Assembly: GCA_030760725.1 (NCBI GenBank)
Contig: JASWHV010000008.1
Coordinates: 53,233,671 to 53,297,670, forward strand
DNA from: Neostapfia colusana
Lineage: Eukaryota; Streptophyta; Magnoliopsida; Poales; Poaceae
Reading direction: 5' to 3'
Length of the DNA: 64,000 nucleotides
The position numbers were made by a program, and so were the translations under genes. A model generated the notes under the pieces. That model ran no database searches, was not told where the DNA came from, and saw only the letters and a program-made list of their open reading frames with translations. Numbering within the stretch: position 1 is the first letter of the stretch; every line of letters begins with the position of its first letter. Positions 48,568-58,297 of the stretch are shown one piece after another.

Positions 48568-49611
48568 GTTAGTACAAAACAGAAACGAAGACAAAAAGAT
48601 CGTGAAGAACCCTATTACTACGCTCTCCGAAGTGGGTGGAAAATCGATCAGTAAGATGTGTCTTACTCCGCTCTTACAAGTTTCTTACCAGCACTGCAGG
48701 TGGCCAACAGTGACCGGTGTGAAGCAAGAAGAGAGTGGGTGTGATTGCAAAGGTTACATGTTCTGCTCGAGAGAAGGTGGAGCTTGGAAGGCTCAAATGC
48801 AGTATATGTATGTGGCACACAAGTTAGTAACAGATAGCAATGCTGAATAAGTGTCCAAAGAATTTCAACTAGTTGCTGGCCTAAGAATGTATTAGAACAG
48901 TTGTGGCAACAAGCAAGGACAAGGATGAATGATGATGAACAACAAGGATAATATCAGCAAGTATCCAGCACTCGCACAGAAATAGCACACCCCTTAGCCT
49001 CCTGTTTTTGTCTTGAAGCACTAGTAGAAATCAAAATCTTTTTTTCTTTTTTTTTTGATATTGTTTTTTCTCAACTAGGGGCACAAGAATAGAAACAACA
49101 CCAAGTATTAGCTCAAACCGATGAAAGATGAGATCGGCACAAATTCAGGAGCGATTGGAAAAACTGGTGCTGGAACTTCGGAGTTCGAAACGAGGGCCTT
49201 CAATTTTTTTATTTTTTTTGAAAACGCCATATGTGGACTTTTTTGAGACCTTTCTGGGAAAAAAATGCGCCTCAATCGGAGTTACGAGCGAAAAGTTATG
49301 CCCCGTTTTAAGGAGGATACCCCGAATCAGATTTTGGTGGTGGTGGAAACTGCAACAGAAACGAATCGGTGGATGGAATTTTTCTGTAGATTGGTTTTTT
49401 TGTAGATGGCAGCGGAAGGAAGAAACAAAACTGAACCAAAACAAATCTAAACCAGCAACCAGACTCAACCTAGGATACGAACTCAGAACTACGGACTCTG
49501 AAACTAAATTGTGCAAAAGGTTGAGTGGGGGGTTGTAGGTCAGGGAAACTAAATTTTTTTGTGGCTTTTTGTGGACGATAGGACTGAAACAAAATAAATC
49601 TAAAGGGCACA
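48568..49611 (-). other. Element D leader (5' untranslated region)
   Basis: About 1 kb between gag and the G insertion, continuing at 52955-52980 to the primer site. A T-rich run lies at about 49038-49062 (A-rich in the transcript). The short open frames here do not resemble known proteins. Confidence 0.55.
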
Positions 49612-52600
49612 TGTCACACCCGGTTTTTCCGAAGAACAACCAAGTGAATATCACATGTATGCCAGGATCATTTTCTCATACATGTGATGACAAATAGTGA
49701 AGCATCATTTATTACAAGCCAGGTGTCGAATATAAGTAAGTCTTACATAGTAAATGTCTCGATGGACAATAATAAGTTCATCACAAGTAAATAAACTAGC
49801 AGCGAAATATTATTCTTGAGGGCTCCGTCACAGGCGTTGCCCGGGGGTCTCCATGAACCTAGAAACCTTCTTCGGGTCCAAAGTCTTGGTCATTATACAC
49901 CACCTCATTATCTTGACCTGAGCAGCAATATAAACCAACAAAATATGCAAGGTTGAGTACCAATGGTACTCAGAAAGTGTGGGAAAATTATATCATGCAT
50001 GGCTAGAGCAAGGAGAGGTTGAACTCATGGTTAAAGCACTACGCAATTAATACCTATCACCTTATCTTATTAAGCACCTACATTACTACACAGGTGAAAT
50101 GGTCCCAATCTCCCATACCATCATCATAATCAAATAACCATAACATCATTTCCAATGTTAAGCTCCCCGCTTAACATCCACAACTTCCAAATCCATCACT
50201 CCTCTAATCATGAATAAGTTCAAGCCGCTCTTGACCGTGAGCACGGCTGTCATGACAGTTTTGACTCTGCAGAGTTTGTACCACTGTACCCACATGTAGT
50301 GATTTCATCCCCCGTTGTCGGGTGAACTAAAAGAACCTCCATTATGCCAGTGGCTACGAACCACATTCACACTTCCCAGGTGTGTAGCCAGGAGATCACT
50401 ACGAAGCCTTTACAAAGGGATTCCCGACGAGCGTGGGCCCACTGAGGTTTCACCCCTAACAGCATACAAGAGGCTCCAACCCCACTGCAGTGGCCCCCTC
50501 TTGAGCCTTGCGGTTCATATGGTAGTCTAGCTGACACCTACTCCCCGCACCATCCAACACACCCATACTACGCCGGGGATACACCTAATTAATTGGCCAA
50601 GCTGCCCCATCTCAGCATGTGGTTGGCACTGTAAAGCCAGGTTACATGCTCCATGAATCGGTCCTTAGGATCCAGTCAAGTACTAAACACAAACCCATGT
50701 CTCGTGCACCCAGCACACAACCAAAACATCCAACTTGCATTGATCCCTACCTCTACATGACTCACAATATCTCATTCAAGAGTATGGTAAAATAAACTGA
50801 TGATCTCATATCCCAAATATCCCATTCTAAGCATGGCTAAGCATATGCATAATAATAAATGACATGATAAATGAATCCCAACCCAATGCTACAAGGAAAC
50901 AAGGTAATGCAATTCTAGGGAAACTTCCTAGCATGGGTTTCATATTTCAATTGACAATGCAAATAATTCTAGCTACACATCCTAGCATAGGATCAAAGTG
51001 GTCAAGGATACTTGCCTCCTTCTTGCTGCTCTTGAAATGGGTAGTCCTGGTCTTGGAAAGGAATAACTTGCTCTTGAGCAGGTTCTACATCATACCATCA
51101 CACATAGCAAAAGAAAAACAACAATCATAAGACATAGTTCACACTTCTACTTCATACAAACCACACATTCACATTTATGAAAGTCCTTCACCATTATATG
51201 TGTTGTGGTTACTTTATGTGTGTTGAGTTGTGGCTTGCATGCACTTTTAATCATGTGTATATGATTCCTACTTTTGTGTTCCCATTTATACTTACCTACT
51301 ATTTATATATGAGTTTCCAATTTAAATAAATTCCTTATATTCAATTACTACACCTTTTCACTACCAAGTATGTATGAAAAGTATTTCTCTTCTCCATATG
51401 TGCCTTTAGAATTTCTACCAACCTTAAACTGAATTCTTTGGATTTTAGAAACTCCATTTATCATTTACTAGTTGCTATATTTTCAGATTTATTTTCCTAT
51501 ACATAAATGTATTCTTTATTATGAAATTAGTAATACACATCATCTAAACAGAATAGGTTCTGGTCCTAAATAATTTCATAACATATTTTGACTTTTGCCT
51601 CTGATGTAAACTATTTCACAATTATTTTCCCTATTTTCTAAAACTATTCATTACTTAAAAATGTGTCCTTAAATGTGAATAATAAATTAGACAGATTCAA
51701 TTCAGCCCAAAATATGTTTTTATCTCACTCCAAAGTTTTCTAAATACTGAGAAAGTTTTTAATTTAATTATGACAATATGTTTGTCCCACTTTTTAATTT
51801 TTAAACACTAGCCACATATTCAATTTCCTAATTTAAATACTAAACAGGGCTAAAAAGGTAAACTCACCCCATTACAGGGTCTATATTATTTTCAGAATTT
51901 CCAGGGGTCTAGCTACACTTATCAGAGGTGCTTTTCCTAATTTTTATTAAGTCCAGGGGCTAAATCTGATTTTTACATGAATTTACATGATTTTCTGGAG
52001 TTCCAGGGGCTAGATCAGAAGTTTCCGGGGCTAGCTCTTATTTCCCGAGAACCCCAGGGGGTAGCACTTAAGATTTCCAGTCTTTATAACGCGGGGCTGA
52101 CGTGGACCATCCGATTTTAAACCGACGGCTGAGATTATAACGCCGAACCGGTACGCGGGGGTTTAAACCCTACCGTGCGATTTAAAATAAACGGCGCACA
52201 AGCGGCCACGTCGCTCTGATCGAGCGCGGGCGGCGCTGCCGGCGGCGCACGGCGGCGGGAAGCGGCGATCTCGCCGGAAACTTTCGGACCTTCGGGAATT
52301 CTTCCTAGAACTGTGATTTTATGGCATAGATCGGTAGAGGAGAGGTCGGGGATCTCACCTCGGGGGTTTTCTTGAGCTCGGAGGTCCTGGAAGGTGATCA
52401 GCGACGAGGTCCGAGGCAAAACCACGGCGAAGCTCGTCGGCGCTGCATTTACACCACAAATCACCGAGTTTTCTGCACCTGCAAGGTTCCCCGGAGGCGG
52501 TGGATCAAGACCAGCGAGTTAGATCGGAATTTCCGAGCTTAGATCGGCCAGAATTCGCCGGAGAAGTCTCGGTTCTCACCGGAGGAAAAATCGGCGATCG

Positions 52601-52949
52601 CGTGGGAAAAACAGAACGAAATCCCGATCGGTTTTGATTCGGGAGCGAGGGAGTCCGGCGCGGCGCGAGGTAGACGAAGATCGGGTGGGTCCCGCCTGTC
52701 AGTGTGAGGCAGCAGCGCGCGCGGCTGCAGGCTGGCGCGGGCGCTGGCTGGGCCGGCTGGTGGGTTTCGGCCCACTGGCCGGTTTTTTCTGTTTTCTCTT
52801 TTTCTTTTTCTATTTCTTTTCTGATTTGAGTTTAATTTGAATTCCAGTTTGAATTTGAATTTTTGCAAAACATGCAACACGTCTAAAAATTTTTAAATTC
52901 CCCTCTTAACATGATTTAGGGCTTTGAATCAAAATTTTGGGGTGTTACA
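49612..52949 (-). repeat. G: solo Tekay-like LTR in D's leader
   Basis: 3338 bp, TGTCACACCC to GGTGTTACA, matching B's LTRs throughout, with target duplication GCACA (49607-49611; 52950-52954). No internal region, so a solo LTR from recombination. It has the GC-rich block missing from B's 3' LTR. It lacks about 100 bp that holds the TATA box in B (CAGAACGA joined to AATCCCGATCGG near 52620), so its promoter is probably dead. Confidence 0.92.
49955..49971 (-). other. LTR hairpin (G)
   Basis: GAGTAC-CAATG-GTACTC, 343 bp from the LTR edge. Confidence 0.75.
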
Positions 52950-52980
52950 GCACACAAGTATACCCCACGGTGAACCTGGA

Positions 52981-52993
52981 AATCTGATACCAA
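52981..52993 (-). other. Element D primer-binding site
   Basis: On minus TGGTATCAGATT preceded by AT after the LTR end (CCTATCA); the initiator-Met type. Confidence 0.85.
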
Positions 52994-52994
52994 T

Positions 52995-53328
52995 TGATAG
53001 GAGGATGAGTCCCGATCTTCCGAGAGGTAGGGTAAACTTGATTGGGTGGAGATCTCGATGTTGATGATCCAAGGCTCTGAACGAACAAAACCCCGCAATC
53101 ACTACACCACTGCTCCGTTGGTTATCACCCGTGTCACACGAATGACCTCGCCACGAAGGCTTATCCCTGCAAGCGCAATCAAGAACACAAGCAAGAACAG
53201 AGAAGTTGCAATCAAAACTGAATTGATCACGAATTTGGGGTCTCACAACCGATGATCGGCGACACTGTTCAATGACAGATTGTAACTAAGCAAAATCCAG
53301 CTGTTTGTGACGGCGGCTAGCGGGTATA
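52995..53328 (-). repeat. Element D 5' LTR, part in window
   Basis: Matches 43032-43365 nearly identically; interrupted by F after GTATA (53324-53328), which should be F's target duplication. Confidence 0.85.
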
Positions 53329-53717
53329 TGTAACACCCCAAAACCTATTAACAGGGGAATTTAAAAATTTTTGGACGTATTGCATGTGGTGCAAAAATTC
53401 AAATTCAAACTGGAATTCAAAATAAACTCAAAACAGAAAAGAAAAAGAAAAAGAAAAAACAAACCTCCCCGGCCAGTGGGCCGAAACCCACCAGCCGGCC
53501 CACCTCACCCCGCGCCAGCCCGCAGCCGCGTGCCCCGTTCTCTTTATCGCTGACGTGTGGGGCCCGCCATCTTCTTCTTCCTCATGCACGCGCTCGGCCG
53601 ACCGGGACTCCTCTCTCTCCCCCGAATAAAAACCGCCCCGGATACTCGCGTATCCCAGCCGAATTTCGGTTCTGGATGACGCAAACTCAATCACAACCGA
53701 ACGCCGCCCTTCCCCGG

Positions 53718-53726
53718 CTATATAAA
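53718..53726 (+). promoter_or_regulatory. TATA box of F 5' LTR
   Basis: CTATATAAAC in the context CCCCGGCTATATAAACACC, repeated in the 3' LTR at 62969-62977. GC-rich, GGCCCA-containing sequence precedes it. Transcription would start near 53750. Confidence 0.7.
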
Positions 53727-56395
53727 CACCAGCATCTTCCCGATTTTCACCCACGATCAGCCGTTTTTCCTCCCGGTGAGAACCAGAGTTTCTCCGGCCA
53801 ATTTCTCTCGATCTCCGCTCAGGATTTCTGATCTAACGCGCTGATCTTGATCCACCGCCTTCGGGGAATCACGCAGGTGCAGAAAACTCGGTGGTTTGCG
53901 CTTCAAACACAGCGCCGACGAGCATCGCCGTGAATTCACCTCGGACCTCGTCGCCGACCGCCTTCTAGGACCTCGGAGCTCAAGAAAAACCCCGAGGTGA
54001 GATCCCCGACCTCCCCTCTACCGATCTATGCCATGAAATCCCAGTTTTAGGAAGAATTGACGAAGACCCGAAGTTTTCCGGCGAGATCGCCACCTCCCGC
54101 CGCCGCGCGCCGCAGGGCAGCGCCGCCCTCGCTCGGTCCGAGCGACGTGGCTGCTTGTGCGCCGTCTATTTTAAATCGCACGGTAGAATTTAAATCCCCG
54201 CGTACTAGTTCGACGTTATAATCTCAGCCGTCTGTTTTAAATCGGACGGTCCACGTCAGCCCCGCATTATAAAGACCGGGATTCTTACGCGCTACCCCCT
54301 GGGGTTCTCGGAAAATACGAGCTAGCCCCGGAAACTTCTGATCTAGCCCCTGGAACTTCAGAAATTCATGTAAATTCAATTAAAAATCAGTTTTAGCCCC
54401 AGGACTTAATAAAAATTAGGAAAACCCCTCTGTTATGTGTAGTTAGACCCCTGGAAATTTATAAAATAATATAATAGACTCTGTAATGGGGTGAGTTTGC
54501 CTTTTTAACCTTATATAATATTAAATTTAGGAATTTGAATATGTAATTAAGATTTAAATTTAAAAGGGTGAGGCACACACATTGTAAATTCAAGTTTAAA
54601 CTCTACTAACAATTGGAAAGCTTTAGAATGAGCTAAAATAAATTTTAGGCTAAAATGAAATCTGTTTGGGTGTGTTCATGTTTATTAGATCTAGAAACAC
54701 ATTTTAGGCTAAGAAATAATTCTGAAAATTGGTAAAATAAATGTAAAATAGTTCACATCAGAGGAGAAGTTCAAAAATGTATTATTTACTATTTTAGATC
54801 AGAACCTACTCTGTTTAGATGATGTGTCTTACTATTTTCATAATAAAGTTCACAATTAGGTATAGAAAATAAATCTTAAAATATAGGAAAATAGGTATGC
54901 ATAACTAGAAAATGACAAAATGAAGTCTCCAAATCCAAAGATTTCAGTTTAGGATTTGGTAGAAGATCTGAAAACCCATTTGGAGTAGGAAAATACTTTC
55001 CATGCATACTTGGTAGCTAAGATGTGTATCAATTGAATATAAGGAATTTGTTTAAATTGGAAATTCATATATAGTGTGCAAACATAAATCTGAATACAAA
55101 AGTTAGAAAACATATTAACATGTTTAAAAGAGCATGTAAGCCAAAAATCAACACACATAGAGTAACCACAACATATAGAAATGTGAATGACTTTCATAGA
55201 TGTGAATGTGTGGTTTGTATGAAGTGAAAGTGTGAACTATGCCTTATGGATTGTTGTTTTCTTTTTGCTATGTGTGTTGACATGAATAGAACCTGCCCCA
55301 GAGCAAGTTCTTCCCTTCCAAGAACAAGACTTTCCATTCTCAGAGCAGCAGGAAGAAGGCAAGTGTCCTTGACCACTTTGATCCTATACTAGGATGTGTA
55401 GATAGAATTATTTGCATTACCAATTGAAATATGAAACCCATGCTAGGATGTTTCCCTAGAATTGCATTACCTTATTTCCTTGTAGCTTGGGTTGGGATTT
55501 ATTTTATCATATCATTTATTATTATGCTTATGCTTTTGCTTAGAATGGGATAATTAGGATATGAGATCATCAATTTATTTACCTTATTCTTGAATGAGAT
55601 ATTATGAGTTGTGTAGAGGTAGGGATCAAGGCAAGTTGGATGAATTGGTTGGTGCTGGGTGCACGAGACTCGGGTTTGTGTTTAGTACTTGCCTGGATCC
55701 TAAGGATCGGTTCATGGAGCATGTAACCTGGCTTTACCGTGCCAACCACATGCTGAGATGGGGCAGCTTGGCCAATTAATTAGGTGTATCCCCGGCGTAG
55801 TATGGGTGTGTTGGATGGTGCGGGGAGTAGGTGTCAGCTGGACTACCATATGAACCGCAAGGCTCAAGAGGGGGCCACTGCAGCGGGGTTGGAGCCTCTT
55901 GTATGCTGTTAGGGGTGAAACCTCAGTGGGCCCACGCTCGTCGGGAATCCCTTTGTAAAGGCTTCGTAGTGATCTCCTGGCTACACACCTGGGAAGTGTG
56001 AATGTGGTTCGTAGCCACTGGCATAATGGAGGTTCTTTTAGTCCACCCGGCAACGGGGGATGAAATCACTACATGTGGGTACAATGGTGCAAACTCTGTA
56101 GAGTCAAAACTGTCATGACAGCCGTGCTCACGATCAAGAGCGGCTTGGACTTATTCATGATTAGAGGATTGATGGCTTTGGAAGTTGAGGATGTTAAGCG
56201 GGGAGCTTAACATTGGAAATGATGTTATGGTTATTTGATTATGATGATGGGTTGGAAGATTGGGACCATTTCACCTATGTAGTAATGTAGGTGCTTAATC
56301 GCTAAGGTGATAGCTATTAATTGCGTAGTGCTCTAACCATGAGTTCAACCTCTCCTTGTTCTAGCCATGCATGACATAACTTTCCCACACTTGCT

Positions 56396-56412
56396 GAGTA
56401 CCATTGGTACTC
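56396..56412 (+). other. LTR hairpin (F 5' LTR)
   Basis: GAGTAC-CATTG-GTACTC, about 345-360 nt before the LTR end, in the same TTGCTGAGTACC...GTACTCAA context as H. Confidence 0.75.
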
Positions 56413-56758
56413 AACCTTGCATATTTGTTGGTTTATATTGCTGCTCAGTTCAAGAGAATGATGTGGTGTTTAATGATCAAGACTTTGGACCCGAGGAAGG
56501 TTTCTAGGTGCATGGAGTCCCCCGGGCAACGCCTATGATGGAGCCCACAAGAATAATGTTCCACTGCTAGTTTATTTACTTATGATGAACTTATTATCAT
56601 CCATCGAGACATTTGCTATGTAAGACTTATTTATATTCGACACCTGGCTTGTAATAAATGATGCTTCACTATTTGTCATCACATGTATGAGAAAATGATC
56701 CTGGCATACATGTGATATTCACTCGGTTGTTCTTCAGAAAAACCGGGTGTGACAGAAG

Positions 56759-56771
56759 TGGTATCAGAGCC
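56759..56771 (+). other. Element F primer-binding site (tRNA-iMet)
   Basis: TGGTATCAGAGCC, four bases after the LTR end. Confidence 0.95.
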
Positions 56772-56973
56772 AAGGTTGCCCGTAGGAACGTGGACCTAGG
56801 TAGAAATGGACGTAGTTAGGGACCCTATTTTCTTAAAAACTATTTTACAAAGGTGTGGGTTGAAAAGTGTTATTTAATGGTCCAATTTATTCATCTTACC
56901 CCATCTTTTATTCAAAATAGGATTTTTGCTTAATATCTTATCTAACTTAATTTTTAAATGCTTTATGTTTTAG

Positions 56974-57744
56974 ATGGTTCGCATGATCCGCACCGCCCGC
57001 AAGTCCACCGGAGGGAGAGTTCCCGTAGTTGCCCTTGCCCTGAGTCAGGAGAACCGTCCAGTGGCGTATCTCTCCTACGGATTGGCAGTAGGAGGCTTGT
57101 TGCGCCGTCTTCGACGCATGCTCCAAGCCGCCGGCAATACGGGCAAGCTAATCATACACTATAGCTCCACCAGGACCATTCGGGAGAAGTGGGAAGAATG
57201 GAGTTCAGAAATGAGGATTATCCATGAAAATCAGCTGCTTAAGATCCACCGCTCTCCAGCTTGTCGAGCTACACAGGTCGATGCGGAGAAGGATGTCACC
57301 TGGGAGGCCATCACCTGCCAGAGTCACATCTATCGTCGTCACCTGGACAGAACTGAGTACATATATGTTCTCCAGCGCGAGAGTGGTACAACGGAGTACA
57401 AGTACCCGCCAGTTCAGCAGTGGACTTCCCATGAGCACATGGACTTGTGCTTGGAGGATGCCGCTATGCTTAGCACTCGACTGCAGGAGTGTCAGGAGGA
57501 GCTTCAGGATGTTCGTGACACCCTAAAGGAAACCGAGGCGTTTCTTCGAGCCTGCTTGAGGGCGAGAGAAAGAGGAGATGGGAATGAACTGTGTGTCACC
57601 GTGAATGACACATGGACTCCTGACTCCCCAGATCGCCGGGCGATCAGGCGTCGTCGCACTTCTCCACCAGCAGCCTCCCCACCCAAAGCGGAGTCAGAAG
57701 GCAGCCGCAATAATGAGGAAGACCCCGAGGAGCCAGCTCAGTGA
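56974..57744 (+). CDS. Extra chromovirus gene with histone-H3-like N-terminus, intact
   Basis: 256 codons between primer site and gag, where most gypsy elements have only a leader. The first 22 residues align without gaps to histone H3 (13 identical), with TARKSTGG at H3 positions 6-13, P16, L20 and A21, in exact register from the initiator Met. K9 and S10 equivalents are present; K4 is Ile, K14 is Arg and R17/K18 are Val. Similarity to H3 then ends; there is no histone fold. Residues 24-145 match no domain I know. About 147-193 is a predicted coiled coil (STRLQECQEELQDVRDTLKE). RRAIRRRR near 224 could be a nuclear signal, and a Pro/Ser then acidic tail follows. B has a collinear copy. Start chosen because both copies share it. 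Function unknown. Confidence 0.82.
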   Translation: MVRMIRTARKSTGGRVPVVALALSQENRPVAYLSYGLAVGGLLRRLRRMLQAAGNTGKLIIHYSSTRTIREKWEEWSSEMRIIHENQLLKIHRSPACRATQVDAEKDVTWEAITCQSHIYRRHLDRTEYIYVLQRESGTTEYKYPPVQQWTSHEHMDLCLEDAAMLSTRLQECQEELQDVRDTLKETEAFLRACLRARERGDGNELCVTVNDTWTPDSPDRRAIRRRRTSPPAASPPKAESEGSRNNEEDPEEPAQ

Positions 57745-58063
57745 TACGAGTAGTGTAGAGTCCTTCCCTTAGTTTAGCAGGATGTCGAGTAGTCGAGTCG
57801 TTGCCTTAGTTAATGGTGTGTTAATGCTTGGTGTGTAACGTGAGTTGTGGAAGCCATGGGCGTTTGTCCACAACCTCGTCTTCAGGTTGTTTTGCTTTGG
57901 TGTGTGAGCCCATATGAATTAAGAGTGCATTTATGTTCGCGTAAGACATGAAATCCTCAGAAAATATAAATGAAATAAGTTCTCAAAATCTTAAAGTTAA
58001 ACAAGCAAAAACTGGTAAGTTAATACGTAATGCTTTAAATTAACATCTGGTTAATCATGATAG
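57745..58063 (+). other. Spacer between the extra gene and gag in F
   Basis: 319 bp without long frames. How gag would be translated behind the extra gene (splicing, re-initiation or a second transcript) is not shown. TTTTAG precedes the extra gene's ATG and TGATAG precedes gag's. Confidence 0.5.
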
Positions 58064-58297
58064 ATGGCCGGAAGAGGAAAGGGTCGTGGTGCCAACCCCG
58101 CCAACAACAATGATGAGGCCGGCAACCCTCATCTTGCTGGAGGCCAAGACAGGGGTGGTCGTCGTGAAGGAGTTGATCCCATCCACCAAATGCTTGAGAA
58201 TCAAAATCAGCTCATCCAGAACCTGACTCAAGTGGTGGCCAACTTGCACCAAGCTCCACCTCCACAAAGCTGCACCACGTCAACCAAGGTTGAGTGA
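58064..58297 (+). pseudogene. gag: Element F gag N-terminus, shifted out of frame
   Basis: Starts MAGRGKGRGANPANNNDEAG, with an H2A/H4-like first segment. It then has HQMLENQNQLIQNLTQVVANLHQ, a likely coiled coil. One extra A near 58267 (CACAAAGC against CACAAGC in B) shifts the frame, and it ends at 58297. The rest of gag continues at 58290 in the next frame. Confidence 0.85.

Larger units (their letters stand above)
43032..53328 (-). mobile_element. Element D: Ty3/gypsy element, with G and F inserted
   Basis: On minus: 5' LTR (52995-53328 and on beyond F, outside the window), primer site, leader (interrupted by solo LTR G), gag, protease, RT, RNase H, integrase, 3' LTR (from 43032). The 334-bp LTR overlap seen in the window is nearly identical between the two ends. 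The integrase tail has the GPITRARARKLNLEVSSFL motif in place of a canonical chromodomain. That is reminiscent of some chromovirus groups, but I do not assign a lineage. Confidence 0.85.
53329..56754 (+). repeat. Element F 5' LTR
   Basis: 3426 bp, TGTAACACCCC to CCGGGTGTGACA. The first 670 bp have the U3 promoter with GGCCCA motifs and TATATAAAC (53718-53726), then the GC-rich leader and an AT-rich middle; the last 1.2 kb match B and G closely. The hairpin is at 56396-56412. Confidence 0.95.

Noticed and set aside
56974..57744. Captured histone H3 gene
   Set aside because: Similarity ends after about 22 residues and no histone fold follows; tail imitation or convergence fits better.
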